From NCBI RefSeq assembly GCF_037975245.1, contig NC_092572.1:33577989-33641988 (forward strand): 64,000 nucleotides of DNA. The letters are read 5' to 3'. The notes under the pieces were generated by a model. That model was not told the DNA's origin and made no database searches. It saw nothing but the letters and a program-made list of their open reading frames with translations. Position numbers and translations under genes: made by a program. Origin of the DNA: Apostichopus japonicus (taxonomy: Eukaryota; Echinodermata; Holothuroidea; Aspidochirotida; Stichopodidae). Shown piece by piece: positions 22,989 to 35,534 of this stretch; positions within the stretch are counted from its first letter, which is position 1, and every line of letters starts with the position of its first letter.

Positions 22989-25149
22989 TTTATTTCATTT
23001 TGTGACTTTTCTTCAAGTTCTATTGTTTTTCTGTTATTTGTTGACCCAGAATTATTGTTAGTTATGTTTTTCAGATTGTTTGCTGGATTTGCATAGTGTT
23101 GTTTTCAGGGATTTAGTTTGTTAGCATAATTTTACAAGACAAATAATGTGTAAAATGATAATTTGGGTAATTCTTAATACACTTAAATGATATATAATAC
23201 TAAACATTACAATATTGGTGAAAAAGTGAGATCAGGGGCAACTACAAGTTTGAAGTGCTGTGACATGCCTTATTATGACGAAGAGCAAAGTTGGGGGCGA
23301 AAATTTAGTTGGAACACTAATGCAACTTTATAAAAGGTGTCATATAGTAAAGTCAATAATAAGCTGTTAATACAATTAGAACTGGGTGTAATAAGAAGGC
23401 CAAACAGCAATTAGTTGATATTAAGCAAATTATCTAAGCCAGTAAATTTTTTATACATTCAAACCAAGATTGATGAGCATTAAGAATAGCAAATTGTGTA
23501 CAGTAATATTTTGTGATAAATTGTGGGGTCTACAATAAACATAGAGGGGTATAGTGATTAAGGTTTAACGTTCAGCCTAGTTGAAGCAAGCTTAGTGTAG
23601 ACTAATTGTATGCTAGTCTTCCTCAGTTAGCCTCGGTTACACTCAACACAGATGGTTAATGGTGATCATTCACAATCATAGGCCTAAACTTAAGCATCAC
23701 CGTATCTTTGCTCGATTTGATTTTGTTTTTGTCAATTTATACCAAGACCAGGAAGTTGTTATCGATAATCTTTGTAATGCTTGATGCACATATAAATAAA
23801 ATCATGGAGACAATTGCTGGAACAATTAGATCAGTGACAAGAAAGTTCCATATATTGTGGCTTGTTCTGTCACAACAAAATTTGGTTGGTGGGGTGGGGG
23901 TGGTGCACATAAACATGCACCACTCTAATGCAACTTTTTGAGTGTACTGTTGTATTCAAGATAAATCAACATGAAATGTTAAAGCACTAAGAACTGTATA
24001 ATTAATCATACATTAGAGTTAAGGTATGTTTTAGAGTTATTAATTTACAACTTAGTAACATACAGGTCTTATCATGTAAACCTTTATTGTGTTGATGCAA
24101 CATTCATGGTCAGTGAGAACTGATGGGTTTGATCATAAACAAAAGCATGTTGATGTACCTGCATTGATTTGCAAAGTTAGTTGTTTACATACAAATTGTT
24201 TTTATTAGTAAGTTATTATTGTTTATCTTAATATTCTCCAAGTTTCTCAATTTTTTGCTGAGCCATTTTATAAAAGTGGGAGTTATGGTCTTTTTTACCA
24301 ATGTTATGCCAAAGTAATGCACTTTTTGAGTGATACCAGATTTTTAAGGTGACAGTGATACAGCATAATCATAACAGACAACCTGAAAGTAATATTTGTG
24401 GTCAATAGAGATTTATGTTAATGTTAAAAGATTGGCACACCTTAATTTTACAAATGTATTCATCGATGTAAATGAAAATTGTTACATGGTTTAATACCTG
24501 ACATGCCTTGTAATGGGTTGTGGCAGTTTCTAATTGTTGAGAAAATGTGATCATACATTAGTAAATGTAACATTTTTTAGTCAAGGTTTTACTAGTATAC
24601 ACATATGTTACCAACTTTAAGTGTTGCTTTACCATATTGTACATTATGCATGAATATTCCTAGATTGATATAAACATGCTATTGCATTGATTATTCATAT
24701 CACGTTTATGCAGTGTAGTATTCATGTTTGAAGTTTCTAGTTTTCTCCTAATTTAACATTCTTACCCATTATATTAATTCAAGAATCTGCACAATTAAAT
24801 TGCATTGTGTTATGTAGCCCAATGAAGGTATGCTGTGTTGGCCAAATATGGTCACCTTTGCTTAAAATTCTGAACTGTTTTTATTACCACTCTTGAGGAA
24901 ATTTTTCTCACTGAGACATTCAGTCATCTTGTGTGCTCAATGTAGAATGTCTGTGAACCATTGGAGGGTAGTGACCTCCAGGAAAGTATTCTTTGAAAAC
25001 ATCTAGCGATTATAGCATGCTATAATTTTGGGCCAATACAGAATACCTTTAATATAATTGTAAATTATGTGCAGCAGCATCAAAGAGGTAGTTGTACATC
25101 TTAAGCATAATAGTACCAAAAGATCTAATGGAATAATCCCACACATCAA
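22989..25149. other. AT-rich 3' part of the CACTA element
   Basis: No open frame with gene-like composition is seen. The first AATAAA I see after the SAMD3-like stop is at 23534, about 650 bp downstream, a candidate polyadenylation signal. The rest is unrecognised AT-rich sequence. Confidence 0.4.
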
Positions 25150-26035
25150 CACAACTAAGTCATAAATTTACACCTATATTGTTTAAAAGTAACCAAATAG
25201 TGGGTAAATGTGAGTCTTGCTTAGCAACTCAAATAATGGTAAATTGACACCTAAATTGTGTTAAAGTAACCAAATAGTGGGTAAATGTAAATCCTGCATA
25301 GCAACACAAATATGGGCAAATTCACACCTAAGTTGTGTTAAAGTAACCAAATAGTGGGTAAATGTAAATCCTGCATAGCAACACAAATATGGGTAAATCC
25401 ACACCTAAATTGTGTTAAAGTAACCAAATAGCGGGTAAATGTAAATCCTGCTAAGCAACACAAATATGGGTATATTCACACCTAAATTGTGTTAAAGTAA
25501 CCAAATAGCGGGTAAATGTAAATCCTGCTAAGCAACACAAATATGGGTATATTCACACCTAAATTGTGTTAAAGTAACCAAATAGTGGGTAAATGTAAAT
25601 CCTGCATAGCAACACAAATATGGGTATATTCACACCTAAATTGTGTTAAAGTAACCAAATAGTGGGTAAATGTAAATCCTGCATAGCAACACAAATATGG
25701 GTAAATTCACACCTAAATTGTGTTAAAGTAACCAAATAGTGGGTAAATGTAAATCCTGCATAGCAACACAAATATGGGTAAATTCACACCTAAATTGTGT
25801 TAAAGTAACCAAATAGTGGGTAAATGTAAATCCTGCATAGCAACACAATAAAGGGTAAACTTACAAATAAATTGTGTAAAAGTAACCAAAAAGTGGGTAA
25901 ATGTAAATCCTGCATAGCAACACAATAATGGGTAAATTCACACCTAAATTGTGTAAAAGAAACCAAATAGTGGGTAAATGTAAATCCTGCATAGCGACAC
26001 AATAAAGGGTAAATGCACATCTAAATGTGGTTATA
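25150..26035. repeat. 77-bp tandem repeats, right subterminal region of the CACTA element
   Basis: The motif CCAAATAGTGGGTAAATG recurs every 77 bp (starts at 25193, 25270, 25347, 25424 and onward to about 25965), about eleven units, each also carrying TCCTGCATAGCAACACAA and TTCACACCTAAATTGTG. Central units are nearly identical; the first and the last two or three diverge (for example AAAGTGGG for ATAGTGGG). The array stops about 80 bp short of the right terminal repeat. Such subterminal repeats are where En/Spm TnpA binds; a similar role here is inference. Confidence 0.9.
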
Positions 26036-26096
26036 AATACCCATACTTTGTGTCCACATGCGGGATTTACATTTACCCTATTTTGGGGTAAATAAA

Positions 26097-26116
26097 CCCT
26101 TTTAGTTTTTACAGTG
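26097..26116 (-). repeat. CACTA right terminal inverted repeat
   Basis: On the plus strand it reads CCCTTTTAGTTTTTACAGTG; the reverse complement starts CACTGTAAAAA and matches the left end at 17 of 20 positions. Confidence 0.88.
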
Positions 26117-26574
26117 TAGGCATCACCAGGATTCCAGAAAAATTCAAAAGGGGAGGGGGACACCCCCTCCCCTTATATCCCTCCCCCAGGACGGCGATTC
26201 GTGGCATGGACCAGCATTTGCCTTCTCAAGAGTTGGGAGCTATGTAAATGTATGAGCATGAGGATTCACAGTTTAACACCATTTTGCAGTTACAGGCTGG
26301 TTGATAAGAAATTTATAACCTATGAAAAATAAAATTTCTTGAGAAAGATGATCCCAACTTTGTTTTATAAATATTTTAGAAAATTACACCTAGGAAACAT
26401 TTTTTTAGAAGTAAATTAACATCACCATTGTACACTTTTGTCGCACCAAATTGCATCTGAGGGCATTCCAAAGGGGAGGGGGCACCCACTCCCCTTAGAC
26501 CCCTCCCCCATATCACTCTAATGCCACTTTGGCCCCTCCCAAACAAAGGCCCTGGATCCGCCAGTGTTCTTATA

Positions 26575-28120
26575 CACAATAATGTCTAACAAAGAGGTAC
26601 ACATTATAGCATGTTACCTTCATGCAGTCATGTACCACATTTTAATAGCAGATGATTTCAAGTGAGGGGGGGATCCCAACTGACTTAGGTAGGGCCTACA
26701 CTATTATGGAAAGGCCAGAGTGGAAAGAAGAATTTAAAAGCGGAGGAGGTGTGGTCGTTGGCTTGTTGAAGGCAAATCACAGCAGCCCCGTCCCCTGAAA
26801 TTGTTTTGAAAATTGATGTTACATGGTGCACTCCGAGGCATAATTACACTACCAAGTAGGTCTAAAATTGGCTCCATACACCATGCAGTTTTGCCTATGA
26901 ATACTATTTTTGTAAAGTCGTGAGAGGGCGGGTAGGGTGTACACCCGTTGAAGTGGCCTTCTTCTAAGCTGAATGTAACATTGACCACCCCTACCCCCGA
27001 CTTCTTTCCAAGTGTATAATTTGGAAATTTTCTGATTAATGTTGAAAAACCAACATACTTTCATCTCGTCATTTCAAAAGGTTTAAGAAATGATAAAATA
27101 TTGACTTCTTTCCAAGCTTGTAGTCAAACAATATCCTGATAAAAGTCACTTGTAGTTGTAAGGGTTATTTTGATAGTTCCAGGTGACGGTAAGCCGGGCC
27201 TTACACTAATAACGTTGAACCGAGCGTGAACAGGAAAGTCTTAATAAGTAATCTCCAAAAGCGGATACTTGATAATAAGTTCCTTTTTATTAACTCTGAA
27301 TATAACTATAACTTTGGTTTGTTACTCACACATACTCACGCACGCACGCACGCACGATCGCACAAACACGCACACGCGCAGTAGCACTGCAACTTTACAT
27401 GACGCACACTTCGTAACAATACACAAACAACACATCGTGTGAGTTCGTTTACTGATAACTTGGGATAATTAAAATGCACAGGCATAAATGCTGATCATAA
27501 AAATATACTACGGAGCCCTCTGTTATACGTCTGTGGCTTTGGGAGATAAACTCCCCGATACGTCTTTAGGAGACACTTAAACCACCGATTCTACAATAAC
27601 AAATTACGACGCGATGCACAGGGCACACGCTCTGCCCTTGAACCTGATTGGTCCAAACTTATAGCTAACCCCTCACCCAACTCTTCATTGGTTGAGTACC
27701 AAACTGATATGCAGATGAGCACATGCAAATGGGCACTCGACCAATTTGAACCAGTTTGGGTGTCTTCTACCTCACAAACCAAATCATTTAAAACAAAACA
27801 TCTGTATACGCTTCTAATAACGCGTGATTCATAGCCCGCCACACCACAGAGCAAACCACCAAAACACGAGCCATGTGTGACGTCATAATAACAATAAGTT
27901 AACAATATGTTAACACAAACTATAGAATACGCTTCAAATAGTGACGCAATGCTATCACGATAGATTTCGCTAGTCGATAGTACGCGATAGTACGAGGTTA
28001 ATCACTGAGCATGTCGGATAGACGAGACTCAACTTACTACTACTACTATAGTACGCGTTTCCATTGAAACTTACACCGCCTCTTATCTTTGCTCTACTCA
28101 TTTGAAAGTCACGACCATCA
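26575..28120. other. Non-coding DNA with a CpG-containing stretch
   Basis: No exon is recognised. A simple-sequence tract of ACGC/CACG type lies at about 27322-27385. From about 27180 to 28080 CpG is more frequent than in the surroundings; this could be the promoter region of an unseen neighbouring gene, but I see no supporting start exon. Confidence 0.3.
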
Positions 28121-31100
28121 TATTTGTTTTCATTATTTGCATATTGCGTTTTCATTATATATTTTGTGCCGGACCCCTTTTTATGTTTGGACTTCGGAAG
28201 ATCTGTTGTGAATAGTTAAAAGGCCGTCTTAATTGTAATTTGATGAGTTGCAGTTTAATAACTATTTTTTTTTTTTTTATATTTTCCACAAGACCTATGT
28301 GACCCATAACACGTAAACACTTTCAAGCTGCTATACAGGATTCTATGAACGCATCATTACCGGAAAATTGTCGAGGTGTAAATGATGAATTTACTTTTTG
28401 CAGCATATTGTTGAAGTCCTCACTTTTAGATCTAACGTATTTGCCATTTTTGTTGTTGTAAATTGCTATTATTTGAATTGGAAGATTGATCATTTATCTG
28501 AAAAGAGGGGAATTTCCCTAGTGGCCAATGGAAACGACTTGAACAAGTCTCATTTTCAAAATCCAAACAAACCATGCACGACACAGTGTAAAGCAGCGTT
28601 TGAAGAACAGTTGTATGGTTGTAGTACGGTTTGTTTAGTGTGATTTCCCGAAGCCGGCGAAGCTTCTAAACTTGCTTACTAAATATGAAGATATTGCAGC
28701 ATATAACAGATGGTGAACATGATACTGAAAGAAACAGAGTATATTGCAATTTTCAAAGACGTATGTCTTGTGTTCCTTTCATAATATTTAGGCTATGTAC
28801 CTACAAAGAGAGGGATATCATATGTAACGTTGAAGTTATGGCTTAGGTCTTTTCTAGTCATATAAGAAAAGTGCAGCCTAACTTAGGCCTAGTCCAATGG
28901 TTTTAGTTACAATATTCAATACTACCGCAAAATCCAGCATATCGCGTGACCTATAGGCTCAGCACAATGTAGGAATAGCTGAACTATGGTGATGATAGCC
29001 TGTTATAGTTGGTAACAAGTTGAAGGGGAGGTTTCCTCCTTCAAATACTTTGATTAATTTGTTGAAGAAGTGTTCTACATTTGCGAGATCATCCAACTGT
29101 GTGAGGTTTTAGCCGAATATAGTCATAAAAAGCTACTCGTAAAGTACTCTGGATTTGTTTCCTTTCCTGGGATATTGTGGATTTCAGTGCTAACCTGCCA
29201 GTGAATAAAGGTCAAATGAAATGCAAGGTTTTCAGAAGATTGAGATTCAATATTCCATATCATATACAAGCATTATTTTAGTTTGTGTCACCCAAACTAC
29301 TGCAGTGCTTTACACCACCCTTGCTGGTCCAAGACAACCCATTATTGGGAACATATCCAGAATTAACAAGGTTTGTGCTGGTTATGCTCATTTCCTAAGT
29401 ATTGACGTATCTACAGTTTCAATATCACAAATCAAATATGCACTTTTACATAATTTACTTACTAAAAGTGTCGGGGTCTTTTATAGCTAACATGTGAAGT
29501 TGATTGCCCACAAAAACAGCTGTGGTGGTCACTTTGCTATCTGAATGCAAAAGCTCCTAAGAACTTTCAGAAAGCTTCTGAAACTAAACACTGTATTCTG
29601 TAATACTGTATAATCACTAAATTGAAATGATCAATGATTGGATCAATGTGGAACTGCTACTATTGGGTTTTCTTTGTTGTGAGTATCCTTTTGTTTCTGA
29701 AATCTTCTGAAATTTCTGAATAACTAAGTTGATTTCATGTTAATGTTTCACTTTTGATTTAGAAGTCACTGAGGCTCCAATGGCTCCATGAAATAATAAT
29801 TCAACCGTAGTAAGAAACCCTCTAGTGAAGATGATGACAGAGACTGTACTGGATAGAGGAGATCAGGACCTATGAACCTATCAAGCTTCTTTCAGTATCC
29901 TGCAGTTCTTGATGCACAGAATGTATAGAAACGGTAAAAATGAAGTAAATCTATTTTGTTGTGACTTGAATCACCAAACTTCTGGCTAGCAAGCATGGTT
30001 AAAGAAGTTAAATTCCCCTGCCACTCTTTATCAATATCATGTCATAAAAACATTTCTTCATCGCATATTTGAGAGCTAAATACTGTTTAAAATAAACACA
30101 TTTAGAGTGCATTCAAATACCAGTGTGAAGCAGTGGATGCTCTGATACATAAATGTTGTTTTCTTTGCTTTCACAACTGTCCCAGTAACTTCATTTCCAC
30201 TTATGCCAATAGACCGTCAACCTCCCCCCCCCCCCACCCGACTCCCACCAGGGCTTAAATTTATACTTGCATTTTTCTGTCGGATAACATGTATTTACAT
30301 GCCTTAAACTTAGTAAAAGAGGACAGGAAGTCTCACATATGTTACAGAGCTCTTCTGAAGCACCCGGCTAGGGCTCAGATATATATTCCACAGAGTAAAA
30401 ATAAGATTTAGTATTTCTATTACTGACATGTCCTCATGTGCTCAAAATTGATAGATTCCAAAAACTATTTGAAAATACTGAAGATTTGGAGAGCTTTGCA
30501 GTACCCTTGTAAGTCCAGCCACTATAAACAGAGAACACAGTTGGAAATACTTCATACTCATCTGAGTATATACAGCGGTGAATACAGAATTGTCACTTGC
30601 GCTTGTTTAATTTTTAAACATTGCTGAGCCAGTCACTGCAGTTGGTTTTAAAAATCTAATTGGTCTCAAAATTGAACTAACTTTAGCGACTTAAAATAAG
30701 TGGCCCAAAATTTCAAATATTGACTTTATTATCTCAAGATTTTGACCTGATAAGTCAAACTTTTACTTTTTCATCTCAAAATGTTTCAATTCAAAATTTG
30801 GAGGTTACAAGTGTCTGCATCTGCCAAATTTGTGGAAAGAACTGACCATATTGGATAGCTATTGACCAGCTGAAGAGGGTACTCTATAAGTCTTTGGTGA
30901 TCTAAAATCTGGAAAGAGACCACCAGAGAGTGGTGTAACTAGGTCAATGTAAGCAATGCAGTCTCTAGGGCCTGGTGCCATTAAATGAAGAAAATTAATA
31001 TAAAAACACCTATCCACCCAAGCTGACACACTAAATTAGATACAATTATCGCCTGATTAGTGGAAATTCAAAAGACATTCTGTCCTCAACAGGAAAGAGA

Positions 31101-34100
31101 GGTGCGAAATCTCACACATTTCTCAGTCAAGCCCAAATCATGCATGGTTGGGTTTGTGTGAGGTTGGACTCTCCTTTGGGAGCTCATTTATATCACTGCA
31201 CCACACCTTTATATGCCACTTCCACTAAACAACGGACAACCCGGTTCAAGTTTGATGGTTTACTGGTTAATGGTTCTTACACTTCCCTGGTTATTTGGAA
31301 ACAAAATGTACTTTCCTTCCTATAGACATGTATCAACATATATCTACTGTATATCTATTTCTGACTGACATTCTCAATATCTACTATCATTAGGACTTAA
31401 TTTTCATTCACATCACTTTCTTTTCTCCTCATAAGGTTAACTTGAATTATCCTGAAGCGAGCTATTAAGGGATCACCTACTCCACCTGTAGTTACCAGTT
31501 TTTGATGGAAGTTTTCATACTGTGCTGGCAAGGACAATGAATGGTTCATCATCTGATATTTCCTCCATGTGATGGTAATCACATTAATGGTTAGTGTAGA
31601 ACAGTGATAGTAATGTTTCAACAACCTCTGGTTGATTTTATGGATAGCATCGCAGATCAAGGAATGCTCTTGATTCCCCATTCACTCTCACTAAAAGAAT
31701 TTTACTTAAAGTTTAACTCATCCACTCAATATACAACTGACAGAATTAATCCCTAGTAAGGGTATTAAAATGATCGGATTCTTGCTGGATTAATCCAGTA
31801 CTTGGTATGTTTGTTATGAGCTTGCCATGACACAATAGCTGCCAAAACACCCTCTGGTACATTTTACCGTTTGCCAAACTGAAATAAAATTGCCTCCCGA
31901 GACTCAAATGAATAAAGTCTTCTAGAACTCCTGACACTCCCAGAATGGTAATACTGGAAGGCAACTTGTTGGTTTGTATGAAAGTAGCTTGGGTTACCTA
32001 CAAATATGTCTTCTGTTGAGGTATTTATTTTCTTCAGATTCAAAGCAAAAACTTGAGATACCATTTTAGATATTCTATAATCTAAACATTCAACTCAGTC
32101 TGTATTGCTGAGCTTTGTGTTAGAGGTATTTGTAATGAACACTCCATCAAACAACAAAAAAACCTTGATTAAGTTAGGTAGGTCACAAAAAGTTCACACA
32201 TCTATAGATATAATCTTGAACTTTAATGTAATTGTTTGTTATGATGTTTATTTACTGTAGTACAGTAGAGATTACTGTTTTAAGCATTTGCTTAAATATT
32301 GAAAATATGATTGAAATATAATTGGACAGTAAAATGCAAATCACCTCCACCTTTGATATTCATCTCAAAGACATATCATATCAGCTGAAGGTTATGGTTG
32401 GGTTTGTATCTCCTTTACTTCTTTGAAACTTTTCTCCAAACTCCTGATAAACTGTCGCACACCAGTTCTAAGATTCACAATCACATCCTGTGAGGCTAAA
32501 GAAGCATTATTCAAGTAAGGTGTACACAAAACCAGTGACATTGAGAGCCAGGCACAGTTCCATGCACAATTGTGTCACCTGGCCAACTTTTTAAGTATTT
32601 GTTTATCCTAAGATAAGATACACTATTCTTTATCACATATTTCACTTAATTTGTATTGGAGATTCAATGCTTGTCTCAATTTCAGATTAATGTTTGTTTA
32701 TGCTGGTATTTGTTGAGCTGTATATTCACTGTGGGAAGCATTATGAGACCTTGAACTCATCTTTTACAGTCTATAAGTTTGTGTTCTTGTTGCATTAGTT
32801 TTTTTATAATCTTAGTATATTTTTAACTAAGTTTTAAATTTAATATCAAGATAGTATATAATATTAGAAGACATCCCTCATCTTTTACTAATTTTATTTT
32901 GTAATTCATTTTAAAATTACAGTAGCATACCATATGCGTATAATGTACGCAGTGTGATTTCTATGTGTCTGACAATGTTACATAATAGAATTTTGCTATT
33001 TGCAGACTAAGTGATGACAATTTAAATGAATAATAACATTATAACAGATAACTATATGTATTTTGATTTTCTCATCATCAGGTCAAATTCAATTTTTCAG
33101 TTCTGAGATCAGCCTATTTAGGGATTTGCCAGCTTCATGTGTGGATTACAGCTCTTGAAAAAAGTGTGTACAGTTTATATGAGCAGAGTAATGATTGCAT
33201 GGTCCACCACATGTTTCTTACCCCACCCAACCCCTCCCCTAATTAAGAATACTTCTAAAAGTTGTGTCTTAGACTCAGGGATTCTGTGAGACCTCTTTTG
33301 TTCAGTCTTTCTGTAATTGTAGCATTATCTCTACAAATTGTACCATAATTGTAGGTTTCAATAGGAGGAAATTCTGATGTGATTTCTATGTTATAGCCAA
33401 GTACATCTCTAATCTTTCAAATCTGCCCAATTTTAATGGTCATTAGACATCCATTGTTTCATTATGACACATTTTCATTCCTGTGTGAGCATATAATGCT
33501 CATGCTAATAAAGGCTTTCTATTGTCACTGTCTCCAGGTTGAGTGGATATTATGTAATTTAAGACAAGGTCCACCTATCCCATCATATTTAATAGTTGTC
33601 ATGGATAATGCTAGGTATTGAGTATTGCACTATGACAAGTAACAGTGTATGATTCTATCACAGAAGATCATACAACACAATATGACAAGATCTTAGCATG
33701 TTATGTCATCTGAAATCCTTAAAGCATTCTGTATTCTTTTTATGGTATAAAATTTGTTATGTAATTCTGTTATAACTGTGTGTTTGGGGAGTGGGGGCAT
33801 CAGGTTGATGTCTATCATTGGAAAAGGTGGAAATGAAGTTACTGGGACAGTTGTTAATGCAAAAACAACAACATTTATATACTAGAGCATCCTCTGCTTG
33901 ACACTGGTATTCCAATTGTTTGACAAAAGCAATCCAGACCAGTAATCAAGCCTAACTTTGCTCGAGTTCAAAGTAACAAAATTAGAACTTCATTGGCCTG
34001 CTGCACCAAATAATGTTAAAAGTACCAAATTAGAAAGTGTGCTGATCAATTTAGTCTAATCCAAAGGATTGTGAACATGTTACCATGTTTAGCCTATTGT

Positions 34101-35423
34101 CTTGTTTATGGATAAATTTAAAAATATATTCAACTTGAAAATAAAAAGCACCTTACAATAAAATTAATGAATTTGAAACTATTGAGTTGTTCCAGGGACA
34201 TAAGTCATTTTAGCATTAGCTTGTATATCTGTGAGCAATATAATAAATGTTGAGTAAATAAAAGGTAAACTCAATAACAATGTTTTTAATGTTTACATTA
34301 AGAAATATCAGTTCAGATATTCTCAATATAGAATTAGTGACAACTGATTCTTATTGTCTTTGTCTTTATCTCCTCATTAGGTAAATGTGGATTAATCAGT
34401 CTTCAGATGATCTTTGGGGTTACATGATGCGGATCTTGCACAGAATGGTTTATAATATGCTGATCAATGGTGATGGTAAGTGTATAATTAGTGCATAGCT
34501 GGTAGGCCGGGTTGTAGTGATAATTAGATTTGAGTCTTGGTAGAAAGTGATTTTGTTACTGCCTAATCGTGGTGGAGTAGAGACTTGCTTGATCAATAAA
34601 CTCCCTAAGGGCCTAAGGGAAGATTAAGGTCTCAATCTAACATACATACACCATATATTAGGCACGGTATGCCATACATTGTATTGCTTATCAATTCCTT
34701 TCCTACCCTTCCCCTCTCAGTGCATCCAAAACCCAAGAAAATTGATGTCAAATTTTGATCGAAAGATAATCTAGTATTTATGCCATTTGCCAATGAGCTA
34801 TATACTAAGGGATTACAAGTGGAAGTCTTTGGTTGGTTTACTGTGCTGTGTGCATATGTTGTCAGTAATTCAAGACATACATGTAGCATCTCGACCATAT
34901 GCATATCCTCAGAGTAAAAACCAAAGTAATTCAGAATTCCATTCTTAGCCATTGTGCAATAGTGTTGAAGGGTTCTCTTAATGTGCTCTGTCTAAGATGT
35001 ACATTATTTCATTATCCAGCAATTGTCAAAAGTTGTTTTTTGTTGGGTGTGGTGTGGGGGGTTCAAAATATTAGTACCACTACAAGTGTTATAAATAACT
35101 AATTGTATTGATTGTCTCAGATGCAAAACATATTCCTAAAAAGCAGCTTTAAGATAGAGGCAAAGGTGCTTTATATGATAATATTAGTGCTGTGCTGTTA
35201 GCTAGGGCAGTCCAACAAACCCAAAGATAAAAACAGAAATAGAATACAATATATATGCTGCCCTGAGAATACAGCTAAAATATTCATATATACTTATTAA
35301 TAAGACACAAGGAAAGAAGTTGATCTCTGTTGCAAAATGATCACAGATGTGATGAATTTTCACCTTGATAATTTCTAGTGAATGGAAAGTTGAGTTATTT
35401 TGTATTTTCTCTTTAACCTCCAG
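28121..35423. other. Unresolved non-coding or intronic DNA
   Basis: No exon here can be joined in phase to the convincing exon at 35424. Weak candidates with an acceptor are 33538-33614 (reads VEWILCNLRQGPPIP, but with a poor GTATTG donor and the wrong phase) and a segment after the acceptor at 34380, with an ATG at 34384 and a GTAAGT donor near 34473, again in the wrong phase. The stretch 30660-30830 resembles the degenerate repeat near 9500-9900. Confidence 0.3.
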
Positions 35424-35534
35424 GTGTTACTGTTCTCAACATTTCTTCTGTACATTTCCTTTAAGAAAGTGAAAGAGAAAGTCAAGCTGGAACACATCAC
35501 TGCTGACATAACTTCCATTGTGGATGTGAGTCTG
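35424..35534 (+). CDS. Internal exon of a putative membrane protein
   Basis: A 111-bp, 37-codon open segment lies between a pyrimidine-rich acceptor (TTCTCTTTAACCTCCAG) and a consensus donor (GTGAGT), phase 0 at both ends. It begins with a hydrophobic run VLLFSTFLLYISF, followed by the basic, charged KKVKEKVKLEHITADITSIV, as at the cytoplasmic end of a last transmembrane helix. It joins in phase to the terminal exon at 57405. A possible extra exon (36387-36443, reading EIALNYTHVMLYTLASRQR, phase 0 both ends, weak GTACAG donor) lies downstream. I do not recognise the protein, and exons further upstream were not found. Confidence 0.5.

Larger units (their letters stand above)
11048..26116 (+). 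mobile_element. CACTA (En/Spm-like) DNA transposon, 15.07 kb, two genes
   Basis: The left end CACTCTAAAAAATAAACGGG and the reverse complement of the right end, CACTGTAAAAACTAAAAGGG, match at 17 of 20 positions and start with CACT, as CACTA ends do. Both ends abut a TA dinucleotide (11046-11047 and 26117-26118); a 2-3-bp target duplication is usual for this superfamily, but the third base does not match. Inside, in order: left subterminal region, a shared leader exon, an intact DDE transposase, a SAMD3-like multi-exon gene, about 2 kb of AT-rich DNA, and a right subterminal 77-bp repeat array. The position inside an otherwise 1-kb hAT-like element independently confirms both limits. Confidence 0.88.
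10493..26566. mobile_element. hAT-like non-autonomous element, split by the CACTA element (nested)
   Basis: The left end CACTGGCGGATCCAAGG begins at 10493; the inverted right end CCTGGATCCGCCAGTG finishes at 26566. Both are flanked by a perfect 8-bp direct repeat TTCTTATA (10485-10492 and 26567-26574), the length typical of hAT insertions. The 16-kb span is far too long for this family, but 15,069 bp of it is the CACTA element. Without that, the element is about 1.0 kb, like the copy at 7990-8993. The right part (26117-26566) holds two copies of the family's GC-rich hairpin (26148-26174 and 26471-26496). No hAT transposase is present. Confidence 0.88.

Noticed and set aside
25790-26163. Minus-strand open frames in the 77-bp repeat
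   Set aside because: They are by-products of the subterminal tandem repeat, with no splice context or family features.
33538-33614. Exon reading VEWILCNLRQGPPIP...VVMDN, reminiscent of a DDE-type transposase motif
   Set aside because: The donor is poor, the exit phase does not fit neighbouring candidates, and there is no further transposase sequence around it.
34381-34472. Start exon of the putative membrane-protein gene
   Set aside because: An acceptor, an ATG and a GTAAGT donor are present, but the exit phase (1) does not match the phase-0 entry of 35424-35534 and no connecting exon was found.
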